Origin: Rhodocollybia butyracea
Lineage: Eukaryota; Basidiomycota; Agaricomycetes; Agaricales; Omphalotaceae
DNA: 64,000 nt
Direction: 5' to 3'
NCBI GenBank assembly: GCA_015501585.1
Contig: JADNRY010000099.1
Span: 124,001 to 188,000 of the forward strand
Under the pieces are notes generated by a model. That model saw only the letters and a program-made list of their open reading frames with translations. It searched no databases and was not told the origin of the DNA. The translations under genes and the position numbers were made by a program. Numbering within the stretch: the first letter of the stretch is position 1; every line of letters begins with the position of its first letter. Below, one piece after another: positions 56,411-64,000 of the stretch.

Positions 56411-56823
56411 GAGTTGTAGTTCGATGTATAACACTCGTATCTAATCATATCTAGTCTAGTCGCGTGATTGCCGAGCCCGGACGGCGATACGTGTCACTCT
56501 AGGTCACTTCAGTTATAACTTGCAGCGTTACGATTGTCGTGTCTCTCTGGAATATTACACAGCGTTACCGTTGTCGCGTTTTGTCGTGTTTTGTCGCATC
56601 TTGTCGGCGTTTTGACGTCAGTTATCTCGATCCTTTCTTCCTGACCTGAAAACGCCGTACCCTCAAACCGCTTTAATGTCTGGACTTGGTGCACTGCAAC
56701 GAACCCTAGTGCTTTTCATTACATGGAAATTGGGTCTCTAGTACGTCTTCTGTATGACTTAGAACCTTTCGTGATATGATAAGATATGATTAGATATGAG
56801 TGTTATACATCGAACGGAACCTC
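56411..56823. mobile_element. MITE with long TIRs inserted in the A7 promoter
   Basis: The 413-bp element is flanked by the 10-bp direct repeat CTCTGTCCAT (56401-56410, 56824-56833). Its terminal inverted repeats are about 42 bp and contain GTTCGATGTATAACACTC then TATCTAATCATATCT; the inner 34 bp differ at one position. A 9-11-bp duplication and long TIRs are typical of Mutator-like elements. No transposase frame, so non-autonomous. Confidence 0.75.
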
Positions 56824-56913
56824 CTCTGTCCATTAACGTTTTCCTTTAACACCCACTATTGACCCAGAGATATTCCCTGACTCCTTGAACTCCTGTCGTC
56901 ATAGCTGAGTTCA

Positions 56914-59012
56914 ATGCAACCTGCCTCAGATCACACATTCTTCATGGGCTCACACGGATTCACGGTCATTTTACACTCGCAAACAATGCTTATTATTCTG
57001 AGAGTAAGCTTTCATTTTATTTTTGGCTCCTGCTTCCGATGTATCATTTTTTCGTTGGATCTTAGATCGGGAGCCTGATAGTACTAGCAAGGTTTCTGTT
57101 TCTGTAGTGAGTTGAACTCCTAAATGGCTGCGGCGTATTGTGCAGATACTCATGGACAAAAAGTGCCCCAGGCACAAACTTCATAATTGGGGAGTTGTTC
57201 GCGCAAGAAAACACTGGACGTTCAACAGTGCAGTCACAGAGAAAGAGGGATCTAGCGAGTCGATGTCCGTGTTCGTTCAGACATTTGAGGGCCATGGAGC
57301 GAAACAAGTGAGCTATATCTTTGAGTCAAGATCGCTTTGTGCTGATACTTGTGATTGTAGTTGTTCATGAAAACACTTGAATTTTCAAGGGGACTAGTGT
57401 GCGTGACTGCCACAGACTCGGATCGGTAGCTGTCCTTGTAGCTTATAAGGCTCCGTAACGGTAGAAATGGCCATCACCTCAACATCATAGGAATATCCCC
57501 TTTCTCAAATTCTAATACTGGAACTGATGCACATTATATCGTCTATGAACGAGGTACGTCTGTTTGCAAATCTTCTCGCCTCTTCTCGGGATTGCAAACA
57601 CATACCCAGCGCATAGTAGAGACACTCGTCGTCTGCTCGCTGCAGCGTTAGTGAAAGGAGAGAAGGAAACCACCAGCGTGGGTCTGAGAACAGTGAGCAT
57701 TAGAGCAATGTTTCCTTGTGATAATATTGACTGACAAAGCTTTTAGGTTTATGGCATCGCGGTATGTGCCGCTAGCTATGGTCTGAAATAAGATAGTACA
57801 AACTTTTGAGCTCTAATACAGTCAGCGCTCGCACACTTGTCCAAAGTAGCCTCTATTCCCTTGACACAGATTGCGGTTGAAGTAAGTCCTTAGGCTCTTG
57901 CTTTCAGCCATTATTCTGCTCATTCGGTGTGATATCAGAGCTTTGACGCCTTCTCGGATGATTTGGGGCGCACTGTGCTTTGCTTTACACCCAATATGGA
58001 TAGGTTCGCCAAACGACCGGATGACTTTGCAAATAACGATTTGGAAATCACTCTGTGTAATTCACTAATAAAGAAGGTTTGGACCTACTCTGTTGTCGTT
58101 GTCTGGTCTGAATCCGTCTGATAATTCTATGATCTTTTAGATTTTTACCAAGGCAAACCACACCATCTGGAGTGAGCCATTTTGCTTTCAGAGACAAGAG
58201 ATCACATTAACCTTACTCTTCCCAGGAGAAAAGCTTGACCGATATAATACTATGTTTGACTGGGTGACCGCGGATCTTGGTTTTGGTCGTAACAAGTCGG
58301 ATGGTCTCCGCAATCGGAGTCAACGTTCTGAAGCTGAATTGTCCCCTCAAATATCAGAAAGTGGCACAGAGTTTTCAAGCCAGCCTCGCCGTGAGCTTAT
58401 GTGGAAGTCCCTGGAGTATAATATGTGCTTATCGGATATATATAAGGTATATGGGGATTTCCTCCTTGATGACACAAGTCCATCAGTCCCTGAGCTACCT
58501 CGCCGCTTGGGGTTGAGCAGCACCAGAGTACCAGGCCATAAATGTAAAGGATATCGCCGCGAAGAGATTACATTTACCCCTGATGCCTTCAAAAACACAG
58601 TCGTGGTGTATGGAGAGCCCTCACTGAATGAAAGATGTGTTTTGTGTGGGAGAGTCGTCACTATAGAAGAAAGTCTCTGTATGCTTAATTTCTGGTTCCT
58701 GATTCAACATTTCTGTAACTGACTGTCCGATGTTCAGTAGTCAGCCCGGATGTACCACCTGTGAAAGTCAAAGTCCACTTTCACGAAGATCTATTTGTCG
58801 TACAACTCCCTTGGGGGATAGAGTATGATGAGTTTGTGGAGAAACTTGGTCGAAAGATACGCCTTTGCGGACCACGTAGGCACGATGGACCACTACGTGT
58901 CAGGTTCAAAGACGAAGACGGTGATATAGTAACACTAGGATCGACAGAGGATGTTCAAATGGCCTTTGAACAATATCGACTAGGCGGATACGTGACGCTG
59001 ATCGTTACATGA
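56914..59012 (+). CDS. Kinase-like protein with PB1 domain, family A (A7)
   Basis: A 4-bp net loss in exon 1 changes its end from phase 1 to phase 0. Skipping the usual short exon 2 restores the frame: 56914-57003, 57164-57307, 57361-57398, 57465-57553, 57646-57692, 57747-57761, 57822-57881, 57939-58076, 58141-58171, 58226-58678 and 58738-59012 give 459 residues with no stop. The head motif is cut to FFMGSHGFTV. The core has VFVQTFEGHGAKQ, NGHHLNIIGISP, HYIVYER and VGLRTVYGIASALAHLSKV; the HRD and DFG positions are degenerate (LTQIAVESFD, VLCFTPN). The linker has SQPRRELMWKSLE and CVLCGRVV. The PB1 domain has an intact acidic motif (KDEDGDIVTLGSTEDV) and the basic first strand VKVHFHED. If exon 2 is required, this copy is a pseudogene. 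Confidence 0.7.
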
Positions 59013-59139
59013 GAATATTTTTTTCCTCTGTTTCCATTTCTGTCTGAGTGTCACAACTCTCAACCACTCCCTCAAAGTAAGTTGCTTTTCCCTCTATAAA
59101 TGATTCACCTGCTGCCAACCACAAGCTCTGTGTTTGTCG

Positions 59140-59830
59140 ATGCTTCCCAGTGTGTCCGGGTATCCAGGGGCAGCATGAAAGAGGAAGCAAATCGGGGTTC
59201 GGAGGCTGGGCGAGTCGCTCAAGAGTGCAAGGAGCATGGGTAAATCGGGGTATGGGTTTGGGAGACAGTGTGAGAACTTAAAATGCTGCGGGGCTGAGAG
59301 AATTTATCTTTCCGAGAGTTATTGCCGCGGTATGTAATGCCCCCGCCGGGGGGTTCGCCGTTTCAGAGATAATTCCTGTTTCACTTGAACGGAAACCGTC
59401 TGCAATGTCGAGTTTTGTGTCTCCGGAACTCGGAAGAGTGTCCATGGTGCTCACAGTGAGCACGGTGTTTTGCATTTGAGGGCGGAGGAAGCCTATCTGG
59501 GTATGTAGAAGACGTTAAAGAGGTTATTCAGCGCCATAGTCTCGATCCAACCCCATCTACGCTTACTGGTCTCATTTTATATGGAATGGCCAATGGGTCA
59601 TGGCATAATCGATTGGAGAGTGTACATAGTGTGTATAGTGGAAGAAGAAGAGTCTCAGTCTGAAGAAGAGCAAGACATTGATATGAGGTTGTTCATAGCC
59701 ATCGTCAGCCGACGCTCAACGTTTCAAGAACATTATACTTAGATATGATAATAGAGGCTCGCAGCGCCCGCACCCGAAGTCTAGTCGTACGGCCACCGAC
59801 TGCTTTTTGAACGAGACTCTACATTTATAT
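59140..59830 (+). pseudogene. Family B relic (B6), tail duplicated
   Basis: It contains only the hydrophilic half of the B protein (GGTATCCAGGGGCAGCATGA, CGGGGTATGGGTTTGGGAGA, AACGGAAACCGTCTGCAATG), with frame changes. The acidic tail region appears tw­ice, near 59440-59530 and again near 59620-59800 (GAAGAAGAAGAGTCTCAGTC, AAGTCTAGTCGTACGGCC). No membrane helices remain. Confidence 0.55.
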
Positions 59831-59934
59831 TCAGTCACGGTTATATCTTGAACTACTCTACGATAAGATAAGATATTCCTTTATCAGAAGACTTCAGTTA
59901 CTTCCTTTCTAAGCACCGGCTGACTTGATACCTT

Positions 59935-60620
59935 CACCAATTGATTCGTCTTTCAGTACGACTCTGCGTCTTCGTATGGCGGGATAGGTATCGTCGACGA
60001 CACTTCGTCGATTTACACGGCAAATACGCAGGACAACGCTTCGTCTGTTGACCTTTCTAGTCTTTCGCTTTCAGAACACCACAGCGAATAATTGACGGAA
60101 ATAACAACCATACAAGAAACGGGATAGATGAAGATTTCGATGCGGTTTTGGATGACTTAAAGGACGAAGGAGCGGTTGATCTTTCTCCGCATGCTTGCAG
60201 GTACCTGCTTTTCTACTCTACTCGATCCGTCGTTAAATGCCTCATCTGCTCGAAACGGTTCTTCAAGCTTCAACGTAACTCTCGCGGAAACACTTCAGCT
60301 TCCCACATCGTCAACCATCTTGTCGCGCAAAACACAAGGAGATGCAGAAACCCTCCTAAAGTGACACCCGAATGCTACAACTGCGGCAGCAAGAACATCT
60401 TTATGCTTTGTTTCATCATGCTGTTGTGTTTTTGCCGTGTAGACAACCTTGTGCTGCGATTTCCATGCATTCCTGTCCAGCCGCCAACTGAAACAGAACA
60501 GCTCCGGTCATTTTGGAGACCTCTGGTACGAGAATGCCAACGTTTCCTTGAGCATCTCAAAAAACCAGGCGTGGATGCCAGCATCAAACTCACTTCGTTC
60601 TGTAGAATGTTATTTCTATA
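59935..60620 (+). pseudogene. UPF1: UPF1 N-terminal part (CH zinc-binding domain)
   Basis: UPF1 is the SF1 RNA helicase of nonsense-mediated decay. The first exon is readable at 59941-60080 (SFQYDSASSYGGIGIVDD, SSVDLSSLSLSEHHSE). From 60148 one frame gives DDLKDEGAVDL, PHACRY, STRSVVKCLICSKRF, NSRGNTSASHIVNHLV and ECYNCGSKNIFML, the Cys/His-rich domain that binds UPF2. Then comes PTETEQLRSFWR..LKKPGVDA. The CG after HACRY and the WFC segment are replaced, and the RecA1 helicase core that should follow is missing. This is a relic; the working gene must lie elsewhere. Confidence 0.8.
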
Positions 60621-60626
60621 TCCCAA

Positions 60627-61012
60627 ACTTCACTCGGAAGACCTCTCACGCAACTTCCACAATGTCCGTCCCATCATCTTCTGTGCCTCTGCATCCACCG
60701 ACTTGTCTGGACTCGGCCCCTCTTTATCTTGCAACGCTGACAACTGCTTATCCATCTTTTCCTCCGCAGCTCCTTCACCCAGATACAATGTCTTCCACAA
60801 CGCCACTGCCACGACCAAAATCTCCGCACGCTCCTTCCGAACCTTCTCTTACATCATCACCTTTTGAATGGACTCTGTGCTCTAATCGGGTAACATAAAC
60901 AACAAGCCCGATACCTCTGCGTCTTCGATAGCCTAAGCGGATCCGTGTGCCAGATGCGGTAGGATGACAAGTATCACCGACGAGCGCAACATTGCCATAT
61001 ACCCACGTCGCA
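60627..61012 (-). pseudogene. FAD monooxygenase C-terminal fragment
   Basis: The minus strand reads WVYGNVALVGDTCHPTAS (60955-61010), the GD..HP motif that binds FAD in salicylate-hydroxylase-type monooxygenases, and after a frameshift AIEDAEVSGLLF (60900-60932), the following conserved helix. A hydrophilic C-terminus may extend to about 60627. It sits between the two UPF1 pieces in the opposite orientation. Confidence 0.62.
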
Positions 61013-61084
61013 TCGGCCCGCAGGGCACGCACCCCTGCCTCTTCCAGCTCCCGTCGAATACGTTTACTCAGGGAAGCTGCAGAA

Positions 61085-61487
61085 CGGTGCACTGCGCCGA
61101 GAGGCCGAGGAAGAATATTGGATTTCGCGTGGCCGGCACCGGAGATTCCGATGTTTTCTTATCAGAATTCGGGGCAGGAGGAGATTTGGACCAGTGTGAC
61201 TTCGTTTTTGAATAGGTGGGTTGGGTTTTCCCTCCTTCCTCTGTGTCACGAACTAACTCCTCCCTCCCTCCTCCCCTGCCCCAGAACTGAAGCCTCCAAC
61301 ATCTTCAAATCTGGCATCGTCACCCAGAACGAGGGCCAACGCCCCTACAGCGTAAACTACATGCAGCTCAACGGGTCGCTCAAATAAGATTTATACAAAG
61401 ACGTCGAAGTACCTAGCATCTATGTCTAAGGAAAATAGAAGGATTGCATTATTATATCGAGCTGCGTGAGGAGTAATGAGCATCAGG
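61085..61487 (+). pseudogene. UPF1: UPF1 C-terminal fragment with retained intron
   Basis: A frame reads ILDFAWPAPEIPMFSYQNSG then QEEIWTSVTSFLNR. A 70-nt GT..CAG intron (61215-61285 region) follows and joins as R-TEASNIFKSG, then EGQRPYSVNYMQLNGSLK. Beyond that DLYKDVEVPSIYV and CIIISSCVRSNEHQGIG are readable with three stops. The intact intron shows that this copy came from genomic DNA, not from an mRNA. Confidence 0.8.
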
Positions 61488-61864
61488 GGATTGGAGGTGG
61501 TGGTATGGTACCATTAAGATTGACAGAGGATGTTCAGATGGCTTTTGAACAATGTCGACCAGGCGGATATGTGATGCTGTTTGTTACATGATAATATTTT
61601 TTCTCTGTTTCCGTTTCCGTTTCCGTTTCTGTGTCATTTCCGTTCTCCTGTTCTTGGTCTCGATCTGACTATTCCTGGATATAACTATTTTATCACTCGC
61701 ATCACCCAGTACTTATTTTGTCATTTTCCTTGCACACTCTCCAAAGCTCCGCTTAGGGTTCCCGCGTCTTCTGTCTATCTCATCGCATTTACTTCTTCTG
61801 AACCCTGACGAGGATCACCCAGTACTTGGCTACAACCGCTAACCCTAAGCTGTTTTGCACACAC
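61488..61864 (+). pseudogene. Family A PB1 tail relic (A9) and 3' flank
   Basis: Immediately after the UPF1 piece the sequence becomes the end of the PB1 exon: GGMVPLRLTEDVQMAFEQC, GGYVMLFVT and a stop at 61591. The following 250 bases match the 3' flank of A2 and A3 (CTGTTCTTGGTCTCGATCTG, CACTCGCATCACCCAGTACT). The junction falls inside GGATTGGAGGTGGTGGTATG. Confidence 0.6.
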
Positions 61865-62128
61865 CATAAATGACCCAGGACCTGTTTTTGTCAACGTTTC
61901 CCCGGGGTATCCATGGGGACAGCAGAAACGAGAAACCTAAGCGGGGTTCAGAGTTTCGGTCGTTCAGGGGTATGGATAAATCAGGGTATGGGTTTGGGAC
62001 ACAGGGCAAGAAAGCTGCTGAGCTGAGAGAGTTTATCCTTCGGAGGGGTCGTTGCCACGGTATGTTACGCCCCCGCCGGGAGCTTCGCAATTCCCGTTGC
62101 GCTTGAACGAAAACTCCGTCTGCAACTT
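61865..62128 (+). pseudogene. Family B relic (B7)
   Basis: Hydrophilic part only: AATGACCCAGGACCTGTTTT, GGATAAATCAGGGTATGGGT, GCCCCCGCCGGGAGCTTCGC. Frameshifted; no helices. Confidence 0.55.
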
Positions 62129-62580
62129 ATTTCTCCCACTGAAAGCCATCTCCTTTTGACTCAATCATGATTCAGCTTCTCACGTTCACCAATGGATTTG
62201 TTCGAGTAGAGCCGTACGCAGGGCCGTCTGTTGACCTTTCCATGTCAAATGCAACGCACCACGCTTATTGTTCTACTTCACCCTGACTAAAAGTGAGTAC
62301 AGAATTATTGGTTTCGAAGATGGCTCAAAATATTTCCTTTCATTAATCTCGCGGTTCTGATTGGATGATCTGGCGTTGAAAGAGCATCCTTCAGCAGGCT
62401 GATGAAAGGCTGTATCTCGCGGCCTACTTTAGTCAAGCTGAAGTGGAAATCTATGCAGTGTGACGGGAGCGGGTTGACTCTGCTTGACTCCAGTGCCGCT
62501 TGCCGGCCCTGTGACTTGATAGCTGTTGATTGCACGTCGTGCTCTTACACTCACTTTGAGTCTTTCTTGAAGCTTGAAGT
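62129..62580. other. Spacer with UPF1-start relic and A8 leader
   Basis: CACCAATGGATTTGTTCGAG and CCGTCTGTTGACCTTTCCAT (62185-62245) echo the first UPF1 exon. 62495-62580 (TGATAGCTGTTGATTGCACG, TTTGAGTCTTTCTTGAAGCT) is the A-type promoter and leader. Confidence 0.4.
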
Positions 62581-62924
62581 ATGTCTGGCATCCATTTCTT
62601 GCACATCTCATATCTTTCCCAAGTCCTCCCTATCTTTGCTTCAATACTCGTGCAACCGGTGTCGATCTGGACTATCAAGATCCTGGCTAGATTATTTCTG
62701 AAGCCCAATCCGAACGATATTGCGGCTTCAACATCTTCTCAGGTATGTCAACTTTCCAATGCTGTCGCGCGCACTGCATTGGTTATTTCTCACTTTTTTC
62801 ACAACTAGGATAACAATGGTTCCTCGTCCATGAACAATGTTGATAGTAAGCTATCCCGTTCTTGTCCCCACTGTTCTTATTTGTTATCGAAGATCAGCAG
62901 TCTGAGCCTATCGATAGTCCTGTA
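62581..62924 (+). pseudogene. Family A 5' exons with TM head (A8), truncated
   Basis: Three exons are open and phase-consistent: 62581-62742, 62809-62845, 62893-62924. The first encodes one hydrophobic helix (VLPIFASILVQPVSIWTIKI) and is homologous to the head of A1. The second and third (DNNGSSSMNNVD, QQSEPIDSPV) occupy the place of the normal exon 2. The next donor (GTGAGT, 62925) is intact, but the sequence then passes into a tandem-repeat block, so the kinase-like part is lost or displaced. Confidence 0.6.
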
Positions 62925-62944
62925 GTGAGTATTCCAACTCACTA

Positions 62945-63310
62945 CGGGAAGTAAAAACAATTAATTTGATTGTCTGAGACAATCATTTTTTGAAAAAAAC
63001 AATCATTTAGATGTTTTTTTGCCAAACACTCATTTTGATTGTCTTGAGCAAGCAATTATTTAGAGTGCTCAAAATTAAGACAATCATTTGGATTGCCTAC
63101 TATTTGAGGACAATCATTTGGATTGCCTTGAGAAAACCATCATTTTGAGTACCCAATTAAGACAATCATTTAGATTGCCTACCATTGAGGACAATCATTT
63201 GGATTGCCTTGAGCTAACTATCTTTTAAAGTGTTCAAAATTAAGACAATCATTCAGAGTGCCTACTACTGCAGACAATCATTTGGAGTGTAACAGTTCTG
63301 CAAAACAATC
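62945..63310. repeat. AT-rich tandem repeat (GACAATCATTTGGATTGCC)
   Basis: About a dozen imperfect copies of a CAATCATTT core. The best are pairs of GACAATCATTTGGATTGCC about 29 bp apart, with pairs recurring about every 80 bp (63081/63110, 63162/63190, 63244/63273). The irregular spacing and eukaryotic context exclude a CRISPR array. Confidence 0.7.
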
Positions 63311-64000
63311 ATTTTGACTGATGTCAGGCCAGAGGCCAGAGCAATGGTAATTTAGTATTTAATTTTCACAAAAAATAGAATCAACACTCAGCTGTAGTAC
63401 AAGACCATTGTTACATTCTAATTTCTACAATTTCATCATCCCCTGGTACATACATGACCCACTACAGCAGCCACTGCCCTCAAGCCTCTGACAATGCTTA
63501 GTGTTGTGAATATGCACTGGAACAGGGACTGAAGTAAGCTATGAGGCTGGAGGGCCCAGACTCAAGAAGATACTAGATTGGGGAACTGTAGGTAGTGGCC
63601 TCAGAATGTCAACTCCATCTTTTCTGCCTAATATGCCCTTCAATGGTGATAGGCTTGTCCGATTTTTTGTATAAAACACTGTCCCAGGAAGAGCCCCAAT
63701 CTTTAGGAGTCAGCCCCACATCAAAAATGGGGCCGATTATGTCGGACCAAGGAATTTCTTAATTAGCTCAAAAAGCTTGCTGCAGGCGGCACCACACAGT
63801 GGGCCTGGGAGCGAGCATTATGTCCAGGGCTCCGGCGGCCAACGCCGCCAAATATCCAATCAAGAAGTACCTACATTTGGTTACTTACAGCCAAAATATT
63901 CCAGAAAAACGCCCGCTGCAGTGGGAGCGTCAGGTCCTGGTTGTCGCAACGCCGCCACCACCACCACCTGGCATCAGGAAAAGCCATTTTTGCCTAGGTG
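63311..64000. other. Unassigned right edge, probably part of a larger element
   Basis: No link to the repeated module. GC content rises after 63780 (GGCTCCGGCGGCCAACGCCG, GCCGCCACCACCACCACC). No frame longer than 60 codons is supported. It may be the end of a transposon that also carries the tandem block. Confidence 0.3.

Noticed and set aside
60148..60867. 239-codon ORF taken as a gene of its own.
   Set aside because: Its first half is a damaged UPF1 CH domain and its second half crosses into antisense monooxygenase sequence; it is a chance open frame over relics.
62945..63310. CRISPR-like repeat array.
   Set aside because: Eukaryotic context, degenerate repeats, irregular spacing and spacers that are themselves repeats.

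Overview
The window looks like nuclear DNA of a basidiomycete, most likely an Agaricomycete (mushroom-type fungus). The intact genes are cut by many short GT-AG introns of about 45-65 nt. Several families are ones I know from Agaricomycete genomes: a secreted-then-transmembrane protein with a VGAIVGGVIGG membrane segment, a four-helix protein around a QPAG..FFLFSLGCLN core, BTB proteins, F-box proteins with long C-terminal regions, and a kinase-like protein with a PRREL..W linker. Names rest on remembered family patterns and visible motifs; no search was run.

The main feature is a gene module copied many times between about 3.5 kb and 63 kb, with most copies decayed. Family A (+ strand) is a kinase-like protein with degenerate HRD and DFG positions and either a PB1 or a C2H2 zinc-finger C-terminus. 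Family B (+) is a four-TM protein. Family C (- strand, converging on A) is a type-I membrane protein with a cytoplasmic coiled coil and a PPxY tail. Family D (+) is a BTB/POZ protein. Scattered among them are pieces of the nonsense-mediated-decay helicase UPF1 and of a FAD monooxygenase.

I could splice these to a single open frame by hand: A3 (17859-20006, 12 exons, 481 aa), A7 (56914-59012, 459 aa if the usual exon 2 is skipped), B1 (6308-7505, 4 exons, 336 aa), C2, C3 and C4 (three exons each; 388, 371 and 378 aa), D2 (29613-31478, 4 exons, 563 aa) and an unrelated JAMM/DUF4329-like gene (40874-41661, 216 aa). A2 is complete except for one in-frame TGA.

Layout: E1 membrane protein (11-1306), F-box gene (- strand), A1, B1, UPF1/FMO relics, A2, C2, D1 relic, B2 relic, A3, C3, D relic, A4 relic, transposon-like insert, C4, D2, E2 relic, A5 relic, D3 relic, B3 relic, JAMM gene, A6 relic, C5 relic, D4 relic, spacer and D/B relics, UPF1 relic, MITEs, second F-box gene with one frameshift, A7, B6 relic, UPF1 5' part, FMO relic, UPF1 3' part, A9/B7 relics, A8 5' exons, and a tandem-repeat block at the right edge. 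Several small TIR elements and one solo LTR can be delimited by target-site duplications.

Working together (inference): a membrane ectodomain protein (C), a pseudokinase with PB1 or zinc-finger adaptors (A), a BTB adaptor (D) and a small multi-pass membrane protein (B) are amplified together, and A exchanges its end modules. That is how birth-and-death receptor/adaptor loci evolve, but nothing in the sequence proves a function.
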